NCBI RefSeq assembly: GCF_020521235.1
Contig: NZ_BLAY01000004.1
Coordinates: forward strand, 1-64,000
Length of the DNA stretch: 64,000 nucleotides
Origin: Microseira wollei NIES-4236
GTDB taxonomy: Bacteria > Cyanobacteriota > Cyanobacteriia > Cyanobacteriales > Aerosakkonemataceae
Direction of reading: 5' to 3'
In this document: positions 33,486 through 42,151 of the stretch, piece after piece
Position numbering within the stretch: the first letter of the stretch is position 1
Layout of the letters: each line of letters starts with the position of its first letter
Translations under genes and position numbers: made by a program
The notes under the pieces: generated by a model
Seen by the model: the letters and a program-made list of their open reading frames with translations, nothing else
Told to the model about the DNA's origin: nothing
Database searches by the model: none

Positions 33486-34868
33486 TCAACCAGAAACGGC
33501 CTCAAGAGTTCGCGACTTCACGGGACGCTCACCTTTTACCACCATCTGAATGCTACGATTCGGTGCTGAAACCAAACCCCGCCGTGTCGGTAGAATTTCG
33601 CGATGGTCAGCAAGTTCCAGTTCATAACGCGAGAGTATTTTAGCCAGTGCCACTTTCATTTCAAATAAGGCAAAGGCATAACCAATGCACCGCCTCGCAC
33701 CACCGCCAAAAGGCAAGTACTCATAAGGTGAATATTGCCGTTCTAGGAAGCGTTCTGGCTTAAATTGTTTGGGTTCTGGATATAAATCTTCCCGCTGGTG
33801 AGTTGAATAAATTGAACCCATCAAGATCGTACCCGGTTCGATGTCGTAACCGCCTAGCTTAACAGGCACTTTCGGCACTCTTGGGAAGGTTAGCATCCCA
33901 ACCGGATAAATCCGCAATGTTTCGCTGCAAACAGCATTGAGATAGGGCAATTTGAAAATAGCGCCTGGGTCTGGATTATCGCCCAAACTATCGAGTTCTT
34001 GCAGTAATTTTTCCCGTACCGATGGTAGTTTGTGAATCCAGTACAATGCCCAAGCGATCGCAGTGGCTGTAGTTTCGTGACCTGCGGTTAACAGCGTCAT
34101 CAACTCATCGCGCAATTCCTCATCGGTCATCGGTTCTCCCGCTTCATCCCGCGCAGACATCAGCAAGCTAAGGATATCTGTGCGCGAGGAATCGGGTTGC
34201 GCCCGACGTTGTCGCATTTCCTCGTAAAGCAGATTGTCAGTTTCCTGCTGACGGCGCAGAAATTTTCCCCAAGGAGTCAGCGGCCCTAAATCTCTTTGCA
34301 AAGCTGGAAAATAAAGCATGGCGGCGCTGAAGGGAGAACTCATCTCATCCATCATTGCAGTCAGAAGATGCTCGATCTTTTCGCCTCGCGAGTCTTCATT
34401 CAGACCAAACACGGCTTTCATCATCACCCGCAGGGTAATCGCTTGGGTCGAGGTGCGGACGCAGAAAGGTAAGCCTTTCTGCCACTGGTTCATCACTTGT
34501 TCGGTAACATCCCCAATCACCTCGCCGTAGGTTCGCATCCTTTCGCCGTGAAACGGAGGCATGATCAACTGGCGCTGGCGACGGTGGCGATCGCCACTCA
34601 ACCCAATCACCGATTGTTTCCCCAGCAAGGGTTCCATAATCTTGTTCGACTCGCCGGGGGCTTCAAATTGCTTGGTGTCCCCTGTCAAAATTTCTTGCAG
34701 CGCTTGGGGGTTGCTAACAAATACTACAGGCATCAAGCCCGTGGCGACCCGTGCGGTGAAGATATCGCCGTAGCGTTTGGCACATTCTTCCATAAACTGC
34801 ATCGGGCGCGCGATCCACTGGATCATTTGTAGCATTGCTGGCGTTTTCGGGCCGGGTGGTAGTTTCAT
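33486..34868 (-). CDS. cytochrome P450, CYP110-like (copy 2)
   Basis: A 460-residue paralog of the P450 at 28485, similar along its whole length (same PPGP start, MMPPFHGERM-type WxxR region, TAGHETTATAIAW I-helix, SETLRIYPVGM ExxR region). The haem loop is FGGGARRCIGYAFALFEMK. It lies upstream of the crtX-like gene on the same strand, so the original order was P450, CrtX-like, P450. Substrate unknown. Confidence 0.88.
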   Translation of the reverse strand: MKLPPGPKTPAMLQMIQWIARPMQFMEECAKRYGDIFTARVATGLMPVVFVSNPQALQEILTGDTKQFEAPGESNKIMEPLLGKQSVIGLSGDRHRRQRQLIMPPFHGERMRTYGEVIGDVTEQVMNQWQKGLPFCVRTSTQAITLRVMMKAVFGLNEDSRGEKIEHLLTAMMDEMSSPFSAAMLYFPALQRDLGPLTPWGKFLRRQQETDNLLYEEMRQRRAQPDSSRTDILSLLMSARDEAGEPMTDEELRDELMTLLTAGHETTATAIAWALYWIHKLPSVREKLLQELDSLGDNPDPGAIFKLPYLNAVCSETLRIYPVGMLTFPRVPKVPVKLGGYDIEPGTILMGSIYSTHQREDLYPEPKQFKPERFLERQYSPYEYLPFGGGARRCIGYAFALFEMKVALAKILSRYELELADHREILPTRRGLVSAPNRSIQMVVKGERPVKSRTLEAVSG

Positions 34869-35006
34869 GGCGTCTGTTTGGGGCTAAGTCTCTTTGTTTG
34901 AACTGGCAAAAGTTTAAGTTTTGTTTAGATCTGTTTTAATTGAAATCTTACCCTTTTGTCATCACTTGCCTGGGTGGGACACTAGAACAATTGCCAATTT
35001 CAAATA

Positions 35007-35270
35007 CAGGACTTACGCAAAAAAACTTTGGTGAAATCGATTAATCTGGGGTTGAGAGGGTCGAGGTTCAGCCTCAACCGGGTTTTTGGCCCCGCGTGCG
35101 TAAGTCCTGTAGAAGCTGAATTTCGCAAAAAAACAAAGGTGATAGGAAAAATCGTGGCTTTAAAACTAAATATCGCCGCAAGAAACCGGGTTTCTAGGAA
35201 AAATCGTGGCTTTAAAACTAAATATCGCCGCAAGAAACCGGGTTTCTAGGCTCGTCCTGCGTAAGTCCTG
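35007..35270. mobile_element. double family A element with one outer target duplication
   Basis: Left unit 35007-35109 and right unit to 35270 both end GCGTAAGTCCTG. AAATA flanks the whole (35002-35006 and 35271-35275). TAGAAGCTGAATTTC is repeated after each unit (35110 and 35274), and a 52-bp segment is tandemly doubled at 35143-35246. The gap 34869-35499 otherwise holds only the AT-rich leader of the next gene. Confidence 0.8.
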
Positions 35271-35499
35271 AAATAGAAGCTGAATTTCCATCTCAAATTC
35301 CGCCCGATCGCCTTTGTCACGAGAAGCCAAATCAACGGCGGGATTTTTATATACCACAAAATTGCACATTTTCAGCTTTTCCTTAATTTATCTTTGTATT
35401 ACTTATCAATCATCAACTTTTGCAACATAAAAGTTGTAAAATTTTTGTTAAATCAATCGAGCAGCTACGGTTCTCTAGAGAGAGATTAAGGTAATAAGC

Positions 35500-37737
35500 A
35501 TGACAGCAACAACACCAAAGGCAACGTCGGCGACTCCGAATTTTTGCGAGGGAATTCAGTATTTTGGTGAAGCGATCGCGGACTTTGAGACTTACGGGAA
35601 AACACCGGCAATTGGGGAGGGGAGTGTAGCGATCGCCGACCCCACCGATGCGGCTGCCGTTTACCAAACTTTACTTTATGCCGACGCCTTGCGCTATTTG
35701 ACGCTGCAAGTTACGGGAAGTAAAGCATCTGGACACCCAGGGGGTTTTGCTTCGCAAGCGGAAGCTTACGCGGCGTTGGTCATGCTGGGTTACAAGAACA
35801 TTATTACGGAAGTGGGACACCACGCGCCCGGATTTTATAGTGCCATGTTCTTGGATCGGTCGCTAGAGGACATGGGGATAAATACGGTGCAACAGTTGCG
35901 CGATCGCTTCCGGGAAAAACACGGACTCTTAGGACACCTCTCTGGCTACATTCCCGGTATTCTCGCACCCGCAGGCCCCCTGGGACAAGGGGAACACTTC
36001 GCAATGGCAGCTGCTTTACTCCACAAAGATAAGTTATTCCCCTTCACCGTCGGCGATGGGGGTTTGGGCGAACCTTACATTATGAGCGGTATGGCACACT
36101 TCCACACCGCCTATCCGGGAGTGACAAATTTTTTACCCGTATTGGTTTGGAATGGATATTCCCAGGAACACCACAGCATGGTGTCGCTCAAAACCAACGA
36201 ACAAATGATGGCATACTGGCACGGTAACGGGTTTGAAGAAGTCGTGTTAGTTGATGCCAAAGATTTCGACGACCAAAATCAACCCGGAGATTACGTCGAT
36301 AGTACTGCTTTTTCTTTCCAACAACGACTTGCTTTTACTAAAGCAGTTCTTGTAGGAATTGATGAAGCCGCTCGTTCTGCCCTCAGCGGTAAGTTAACCG
36401 CATTTATTATTAAACAACTCAAAGGCGCGGGTGTCCACGCACGGGGAGCAAAATCCCACAACCTTTATGCCAAAGATACCCTCGATAGTCCCCACATGAT
36501 CGGCGCTTTGAAAACCCGTGCATTACCTCCAGAAGCTTGGCAATTAGTGCGGACAAATTGCGAACGCGCCGGTGGTGGACCAGCGGCGAAAACCGTCGTG
36601 ACAGAATTTGAATTACCCTTGCCAGAATTAGGCGAATTGCCTTTAGAAGAATATGCCGTTGGCGAAGAACATCCCAAAGTTTCTACCACAGCAATGGGGC
36701 GTTTAGTGGCACATGTAGGACAAACCGATAAAAACTATTTAGTCACCAATGCCGACGGTAACGAAGCATCTGGAATTGCCAATATTAACCAAGCGCTGAA
36801 GATTATCCACCCGACAACTGATGACTTGTACAACCAAGCACCAGGCGGACAAGTTTACGAACCTTTGAGCGAAGATGCTTGTGCGGGGTTAGCAGCAGGT
36901 TTGGCGTTAATGGGTAGCCGCACTTTGTGGTGTTCTTACGAATCTTTTGCGATCAACGGGTTACCAATTTGGCAAACGGTAACGCAAGCAATGGCAGAAT
37001 TGCGCCGTCCTACTCCGTCTACAATTACTTTATTTACAGCCGGGGCATTGGAACAAGGGCGCAACGGATGGACCCACCAACGTCCGGAAATTGAAGCTTA
37101 TTTCGCGGCGATGATGCGGAATGGAAATGTATTTCCTTTATTCCCACCCGATGCAAATAGCATTCAAGTTTGTTACGAATGGGGTTTGACAACTAAGAAT
37201 AAGGGAGTTGTGATTACTGCTAGCAAATCTCCCCTGCCAATTCACACTACTTTTGAACAAACTCGCCAAGCATTGCGCGACGGGGCCGTAATTTTGCAAG
37301 AAATCGATCCGCCACAACCGAATGGTGGAGTTGGCAAGAAAGTTGTATTTGCCGTGATTGGCGATATGACACTGCTGCCAGTATTTGAAGCTGCCGCTTA
37401 TCTGGAAACAGAAGAGATTGGCGTGCGAATTGTTTCTGTTGTCAATCCTCGGCGCTTATATCGTCCCAGCGATGTAGCTTGGGATACTTGTTCCGAACCC
37501 GATGGCGGCTTTTTAGACGATGCTAAATTCGCCGAATTATTTGATGGCGATGCGCTAATTTGCGTCACGGGTGGCGCTGCTGGGATGCTGGAACCTATCA
37601 TGTTGCGGAGTACTTGCAAGCGCGATACTTTCGCTTGGAAGCGCGGGGAAACTACTGCCAGTGCTGGTGAATTAATGGCGTTTAATGGATTAACTGCTGA
37701 GGCGTTGACCAAACGCGCAATTGAGTTAGTGCATTAA
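35500..37737 (+). CDS. phosphoketolase-like TPP enzyme
   Basis: A 745-residue thiamine-diphosphate enzyme of the transketolase/phosphoketolase group. It has SGHPGGFASQAEAYAAL near residue 75, the pyrophosphate motif GDGGLGEPYIMSG ending in WNGYSQEHHSM, and a pyrimidine-domain SYESFAINGLPIWQTV segment. It resembles what I recall of the second phosphoketolase-like protein of Synechocystis (sll0529) rather than the longer classical Xfp. Expected reaction: cleavage of a keto-sugar phosphate to acetyl phosphate, but the true activity of this subgroup is less certain. A strong hairpin follows the stop. Confidence 0.75.
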   Translation: MTATTPKATSATPNFCEGIQYFGEAIADFETYGKTPAIGEGSVAIADPTDAAAVYQTLLYADALRYLTLQVTGSKASGHPGGFASQAEAYAALVMLGYKNIITEVGHHAPGFYSAMFLDRSLEDMGINTVQQLRDRFREKHGLLGHLSGYIPGILAPAGPLGQGEHFAMAAALLHKDKLFPFTVGDGGLGEPYIMSGMAHFHTAYPGVTNFLPVLVWNGYSQEHHSMVSLKTNEQMMAYWHGNGFEEVVLVDAKDFDDQNQPGDYVDSTAFSFQQRLAFTKAVLVGIDEAARSALSGKLTAFIIKQLKGAGVHARGAKSHNLYAKDTLDSPHMIGALKTRALPPEAWQLVRTNCERAGGGPAAKTVVTEFELPLPELGELPLEEYAVGEEHPKVSTTAMGRLVAHVGQTDKNYLVTNADGNEASGIANINQALKIIHPTTDDLYNQAPGGQVYEPLSEDACAGLAAGLALMGSRTLWCSYESFAINGLPIWQTVTQAMAELRRPTPSTITLFTAGALEQGRNGWTHQRPEIEAYFAAMMRNGNVFPLFPPDANSIQVCYEWGLTTKNKGVVITASKSPLPIHTTFEQTRQALRDGAVILQEIDPPQPNGGVGKKVVFAVIGDMTLLPVFEAAAYLETEEIGVRIVSVVNPRRLYRPSDVAWDTCSEPDGGFLDDAKFAELFDGDALICVTGGAAGMLEPIMLRSTCKRDTFAWKRGETTASAGELMAFNGLTAEALTKRAIELVH

Positions 37738-37757
37738 GATGGAAGTAATGTGATATT

Positions 37758-37790
37758 AGCCCCCGCTTGGGTTTTTCCTAAGTGGGGGCT
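37758..37790 (+). terminator. hairpin after the phosphoketolase-like gene
   Basis: AGCCCCCGCTT pairs with AAGTGGGGGCT (11 pairs, one G-T) around an 11-base loop. It lies 20 bases after the stop, with a weak AT tail (ATAAATTTT). It overlaps the longer start option of the next gene and so argues for the start at 37816. Confidence 0.65.
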
Positions 37791-37815
37791 GGATAAATTT
37801 TCGGAGTATGCAGCT

Positions 37816-38466
37816 ATGCGACGCGATCTAGAGGGTTTGGCAATTACTAAAAAAGACCTAAAACGCTTGACTGGTGTATCTGTTGATGAAATGAAATTAT
37901 CTGTAAAGTATAAATATGTAATAATTTTGTCTGTTATTGTTTTGTTAGCTTTTCTAGTTTTTAGTTTAATTCTCGCTTTTCAAATAAATACAACCATTTT
38001 TGCCTGTTGGTTATTGATAGTGATAAGTTTATTAAGTAAACTAAATTCATCTGGTGTAGAAAGAAATATGTTAAAGATTTTATTGACCAAAAAGCCAAGC
38101 GAACATCTAGTAAATATTTTGAAAGAGGTAGAGAGGTATAATGCGATCGTTAAGGCTATAGATATTAAGGATAGGCTAGAAGAAGCTGGAAACCCAGCGA
38201 TTGGTTTAAGTAACAGAAAACAAGTAATTGAAGCTCTTGAAATTACCAGATCTGATTTAGTCAGGGGGTTAAAAACAGAAAGAATTCTTAGAGAAAACAA
38301 AAGCTTTATTGAGAGTAATCCAGAAATGTTTGCCAACAACTTAATAGCTTTGACAGCTTTGCAAGTCAGCGATCAAGCTAGCGAACATGGACAAATTCTG
38401 GATGAAGCATTGCAAATAGCGGTAAGCGTACAAAGGGAAATGAGGAAGTTAGAGAGTCAGCGTTAA
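37816..38466 (+). CDS. membrane protein of a three-member local family (copy 1)
   Basis: A 216-residue protein. Start MRRDLEGLAITKKDLKRLTGVSVDE matches the starts of the paralogs at 57586 and 58251. Two adjacent membrane helices (about residues 35-85) precede a cytosolic helical domain with conserved blocks EVERYNAIVKAIDIKDRLEEAGNP, LKTERILREN and NPEMFANNL, then ALQ..DQASEHG..LDEALQIAVSVQREMRKLE. No known domain recognised. The long helices suggest coiled-coil assembly. The other two copies sit 20 kb away in the glycan locus. Confidence 0.65.
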   Translation: MRRDLEGLAITKKDLKRLTGVSVDEMKLSVKYKYVIILSVIVLLAFLVFSLILAFQINTTIFACWLLIVISLLSKLNSSGVERNMLKILLTKKPSEHLVNILKEVERYNAIVKAIDIKDRLEEAGNPAIGLSNRKQVIEALEITRSDLVRGLKTERILRENKSFIESNPEMFANNLIALTALQVSDQASEHGQILDEALQIAVSVQREMRKLESQR

Positions 38467-38539
38467 AACTAACAGTAGGGTGTTGAGGCGCATTAGACAA
38501 GTGCATCTCGGAGCGGGGAAAAAGGAGATATAATTGTAG

Positions 38540-38821
38540 TTGGAAATATTTGATTTAATCTGACTGGATAGGATTGTTGAGAAACTCGCTCGCAAGCATG
38601 TCCAAGAGCAAGAGGTAAGAGAAGTTTTTAACAATTCTCCAACTATCCGATTTGTTGAAAAAGGAACCCGCAAAAATGAAAATGTTTATGCTGCATTGGG
38701 TCAAACTGATTCGGGACGGTACTTAATTGTTTACTTTATATATAAGCCAGATAAAAACGCCTTAATATTATCTGCGAGGGACATGGACAATGCCGAACGA
38801 AAAAGATACCGAAATAACTAG
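38540..38821 (+). pseudogene. BrnT-like toxin gene with an early nonsense codon
   Basis: From a TTG at 38540 the frame reads LEIFDLI, then TGA (38561-38563) where family members have Trp, then RIVEKLARKHVQEQEVREVF, a VEKGTRKNENVYAALGQT block, and ILSARDMDNAERKRYR to the stop at 38819. The body matches BrnT-type RNase toxins. A downstream in-frame start could still give a truncated protein, but the fold would lose its first strand. It overlaps the antitoxin start by 32 bases, the usual toxin-first order. Confidence 0.7.
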
Positions 38822-39077
38822 AAGCTCGATTTCCAATGCTACATCTTATGAGGAAATAGGAGAGTTTTGGGATGAGCATAGTCTGGATGAGTATTGGGAG
38901 CAAACTTATCCGGTTGAATTTACAATTAATCTTGGCCCTAAATCGAAGGTGACATATTACGGCATTGATAAAAGTTTATCGTAAAAAATCAGTGCTGTCG
39001 CAGAACGTAGAGGTATGTCTGCTGAAAATCTTTTGAATTTGTGGGTGGAGGAGAAACTACAAGATGAGGTGGTTTGA
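38790..39077 (+). pseudogene. antitoxin partner of the BrnT-like gene, split by a stop codon
   Basis: A 64-residue frame (MPNEKDTEITRSSISNATSYEEIGEFWDEHSLDEYWEQT..) ends at TAA 38982-38984. Continuing in frame gives KISAVAERRGMSAENLLNLWVEEKLQDEVV to 39077, the expected DNA-binding C-terminus of such antitoxins. The stop therefore removes the repressor part. Both members of the pair carry a nonsense codon. Confidence 0.68.
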
Positions 39078-39234
39078 ATGGCAGGGATTTTGTAGCTACA
39101 AAACGCCAAAAGCTACAACCGCAAATATACGTGGATAACTCGTATCTATTGGTGTTTATCTGTGTATATTTGCGGTTTTTATTCTTATTGTAAATGGTGT
39201 ACGCTAGCCTGAGCTTTTATCCTGATAATTTTAT

Positions 39235-39912
39235 ATGTATAAGCTAGAAGTTAAACTAGACGGTAAATTCGTCAACAATTTTTATAATGGCTCTGTTTAC
39301 GATATAGTTTTCCTCGCTCTAGAATTCTGGCTGGATTATGTAAAGGGAAAGGCAGTCCGAAGGATATATGGTTATACTATTACTCGTATTCTTAGATCCA
39401 GTAAGCAGCAGTATATAAAAATTCATTTTTTAGAATCTGAAATTGAAGAGAAGACTCTGGTTAAGCAGATTCTGAAAGACTTTTACAGATTGAAGGATAA
39501 AATTTTTGTTGGGTTTAACATAAAGGGCAGCGATCTGCCTACTTTGAAAAGTAGATTAAAGCCAATGAATATATACTCAAATCCAATTGAAATCCAACTA
39601 TTCGATCTCAGAGATTGCGTCCAGTATACTCAAACAAAAGGTTTAAATGGTTTGTTTAAATCCTTGGGAATAGAAGTCAAGAAAAAAATCGATGGGAGTT
39701 ACTTCCGCCGCAATCCTAAAAGAGTATTTTTCCGAAAACAGGGTTGGATAGAAATTTTATTAAATATGTTTGAGTATTGCCTGGAAGATGCCGCAGGTTA
39801 TTTTGAAATTGTGTCCAAGTGGAAGATAAAATGTCCGGTAGTAACTAAAGACATGATTAAAAGTGAATTATTAAGTTACTCTATTCAAGAGGCAGAGTCA
39901 GCCTTAAATTAA
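39235..39912 (+). CDS. predicted 3'-5' exonuclease, RNase H-like fold
   Basis: A 225-residue protein with DEDD-type exonuclease features: an acidic pair in FLESEIEEKTLVKQ (Exo I position), IFVGFNIKGSDLPTLKSRL (Exo II, Asn and Asp), FDLRDCVQYTQTKGLNGLFKSLGI, and YCLEDAAGYFEI (Exo III). This resembles YprB/DnaQ-related proteins. Start ATG at 39235 lacks a clear ribosome site. Whether it is a DNA or RNA nuclease, or part of a defence set with the neighbouring toxin genes, is open. Confidence 0.6.
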   Translation: MYKLEVKLDGKFVNNFYNGSVYDIVFLALEFWLDYVKGKAVRRIYGYTITRILRSSKQQYIKIHFLESEIEEKTLVKQILKDFYRLKDKIFVGFNIKGSDLPTLKSRLKPMNIYSNPIEIQLFDLRDCVQYTQTKGLNGLFKSLGIEVKKKIDGSYFRRNPKRVFFRKQGWIEILLNMFEYCLEDAAGYFEIVSKWKIKCPVVTKDMIKSELLSYSIQEAESALN

Positions 39913-40009
39913 TCAAAGGCTGTTAACCGCACAGGGAGATGGGTGAAGGGAATGGTTTTGGGGAGAGCGATCGCTCTTTTATCCGTCAGATTTATTGTAA
40001 GCTCGCGCA

Positions 40010-40234
40010 CTAATTCATCACCCGCGCATGAGCAATTTCCCTGGTACTAATAGGACGGACTTGATCGCTGTAAAGAGAAACAATTGCCACAGTTTCACCA
40101 TCCAACGTCATAAACTCAACCTCATATCCTTGTCCCCCCTGATGTACCAAAACAACTGTACCTATATCACCTGACTCTAAACTGTACTCTGCAAGATTAG
40201 TTGTAAGAATTACCCTATCGAGTTCTTGAATCAT
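40010..40234 (-). CDS. DUF4926 protein
   Basis: A 74-residue SH3-like protein with an ELDRVILTTNLAEYSLESGDIGTVVLVHQGGQGYEVEF core, matching DUF4926. It overlaps the upstream DUF6883 gene by four bases (ATGA), so the two are translationally coupled. I believe such pairs are common and toxin-antitoxin-like, but the function is unproven. Confidence 0.75.
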   Translation of the reverse strand: MIQELDRVILTTNLAEYSLESGDIGTVVLVHQGGQGYEVEFMTLDGETVAIVSLYSDQVRPISTREIAHARVMN

Positions 40235-40578
40235 TGTTCTCTCCGTTTCAGTGGATATGCAGTAGCAAACTTAGGAATAATTTCACCTGTTTCAACAAAC
40301 CAAACAGAACGAATTAAAGGGTTTCTACTATCTGGTGTCAGCAGAGATCCTTCCACAACATAGCGAGTTCCGAAAGGTGAATCTTCAACCTTAGTAACAT
40401 CATGGAAGGCGACATGGCGTAGTAAAGCATTTTTCAGAGTCTCCCAATCATCTAGTGAAAAACCAAATGCGGTAAAAAACTTTTCCTTGCTGCGTCCGTC
40501 GGGGTGGGTAGGCGACAGTAGATAGTCTGTAATCTTTTGTTGTGGCACAACTGCCAGTTCATAATTCGGCAGTTTCAA
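40231..40578 (-). CDS. DUF6883 protein
   Basis: A 115-residue protein. MKLPNYELAVVPQQKITDYLLSPTHPDGRSKEKFFTAFGF and a C-terminal IRSVWFVETGEIIPKFATAYP match DUF6883. It shares four bases with the DUF4926 gene downstream. A role as toxin of a two-gene module is inference from the paired layout and small size. A remnant of a second DUF4926 gene lies just upstream at 40779. Confidence 0.72.
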   Translation of the reverse strand: MKLPNYELAVVPQQKITDYLLSPTHPDGRSKEKFFTAFGFSLDDWETLKNALLRHVAFHDVTKVEDSPFGTRYVVEGSLLTPDSRNPLIRSVWFVETGEIIPKFATAYPLKRREQ

Positions 40579-40778
40579 TCAGTCTCTCCTACAGTCTTAG
40601 CTCTAGTTTATCTCCATTTTACCGTTAGGCGTGTAAGACGATACAATACGGCTTTAGCCACGCTGCGCGAACGCATTCGTGGAATACAACTGGAAAACTG
40701 GATTTTGCCTTAAAATCATGGAAGTTTGGGACAGCGCGATTGCTCTGTTATCCGTCAGAGTTATTGTAAGCTCGCGCA

Positions 40779-40820
40779 TTAATTCATCAACCGTGCATTC
40801 TCAGCAATGTTCGTCCTACC
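40779..40820 (-). pseudogene. 3' remnant of a second DUF4926 gene
   Basis: The minus strand reads RTNIAENARLMN-stop, parallel to STREIAHARVMN-stop of the intact gene. The bases after the stop also match (TTATTGTAAGCTCGCGCA in 40733-40778 and 39965-40009). So a roughly 85-bp direct repeat flanks the intact pair, the trace of a tandem duplication. Confidence 0.65.
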
Positions 40821-40990
40821 AAATAGAGGAAATAATCAAAGAAATTGAGGGAAGAATTAATTAAAATTAACATGCTGTGCCAGCGCTAGGGGATGCGCTC
40901 CGATTCAGAAATCGCCAATTAAACAACCGAATTTACCAAAGCTTGTTACAATGAATGCATTTGAGTGGTGTCCTAACCGAAGGAGTGTTG

Positions 40991-42118
40991 ATGCGTATTG
41001 CGATAGTTGGCTGCGGCTTTGTTGCTGACTATTACCTGAAAACGCTGCCAAACCATCCGCAGCTAAAGTTAGCGGGAGTAATGGATCGCAATAGCGATCG
41101 CGCCTCTAAGTTTTCCGCTTACCATTCGGTTCCCGTCTACGATTCCTTAGAACAACTGCTGGAAGATGGCAGCGTTGATATTGTATTAAACTTAACAAAT
41201 CCCAGGAGCCACTTTTCCGTATCTAAAGCTTGCTTGGAAGCAGGTAAGCACGTCTATTCCGAAAAGCCTCTGGCGATGGAATTTTCCGAGGCAGAGGAAC
41301 TCGTCAACTTGGCAGAGCAACGGGGATTGCTGATTGCTTCAGCACCATGCAGCATCCTGAGCGAAACAGCTCAGACAATTTGGCAGGCGCTGCGAGAAAA
41401 TGTCGTGGGAAAAGTTCGACTCGTTTATGCCGAAATGGACGACGGACTCGTTCACCGAATGCGTTACAAAGAATGGATCAGCGAATCGGGTATTCCTTGG
41501 CCATATAAGGATGAATTTGAAGTCGGTTGTACCTTAGAACATGCGGGTTATTACGTCACTTGGCTGACTGCATTCTTTGGACCGGCAGAAACAGTTACGG
41601 CTTTCTCATCCTGCTTGATTCCAGATAAGGAAACCGATGTACCCTTAGAGGTTAATGCTCCGGATTTTTCCGTTGCTTGCATTAAGTTTGCATCAGGAAT
41701 AGTGGCAAGATTGACGTGCAGTATCGTTGCTCCCCACGACCATGGGTTGAAGATTATCGGCGATGAAGGAATACTGGGAATCGATGATTGCTGGTACTAT
41801 GGCGATCCGGTTTACATTAAGCGGATGCTCACCATACGGCGGAAAACTTTTATCACCCCGTGGAAGCAAAAATATCCCCTGGTGAGAAAACCGCCCAAAT
41901 TTGGATATAAGGGGTCCCAACAAATGGACTTTTGTAGAGGTGTGGCAGAAATGGCAGAAGCGATCGCTCAAAAACGCCCCTGTAGGCTTTCCCCTAGATA
42001 TTCCCTGCACAACAATGAAATAGTGCTGGCAATTCAAAACGCTCTCGAAACAGGCGCGCCTTACAAACTTTCATCGTCTTTTGACCCGATTGCGCCCATG
42101 CCTTGGGCAAAATCTTAA
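40991..42118 (+). CDS. Gfo/Idh/MocA family oxidoreductase (1)
   Basis: A 375-residue NAD(P)-dependent sugar dehydrogenase. AAGGAG before the ATG at 40991 decides the start; an in-frame ATG 12 codons earlier is unsupported. The Rossmann motif is RIAIVGCGFVADYYL and the family EKP signature is HVYSEKPLAMEF (about residue 95). The C-terminal substrate domain is full length. It opens a run of glycan-related genes and is followed 33 bases later by a second member of the family. The sugar substrate is unknown. Confidence 0.82.
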   Translation: MRIAIVGCGFVADYYLKTLPNHPQLKLAGVMDRNSDRASKFSAYHSVPVYDSLEQLLEDGSVDIVLNLTNPRSHFSVSKACLEAGKHVYSEKPLAMEFSEAEELVNLAEQRGLLIASAPCSILSETAQTIWQALRENVVGKVRLVYAEMDDGLVHRMRYKEWISESGIPWPYKDEFEVGCTLEHAGYYVTWLTAFFGPAETVTAFSSCLIPDKETDVPLEVNAPDFSVACIKFASGIVARLTCSIVAPHDHGLKIIGDEGILGIDDCWYYGDPVYIKRMLTIRRKTFITPWKQKYPLVRKPPKFGYKGSQQMDFCRGVAEMAEAIAQKRPCRLSPRYSLHNNEIVLAIQNALETGAPYKLSSSFDPIAPMPWAKS

Positions 42119-42151
42119 TTTAATTCACCTCATAATTTGGCGATTCAGGCT

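Noticed and set aside
38561-38563. TGA at a Trp codon as a sign of an alternative genetic code
   Set aside because: All other genes in the window use TGG for Trp and many end in TGA; a point mutation is the simpler explanation.
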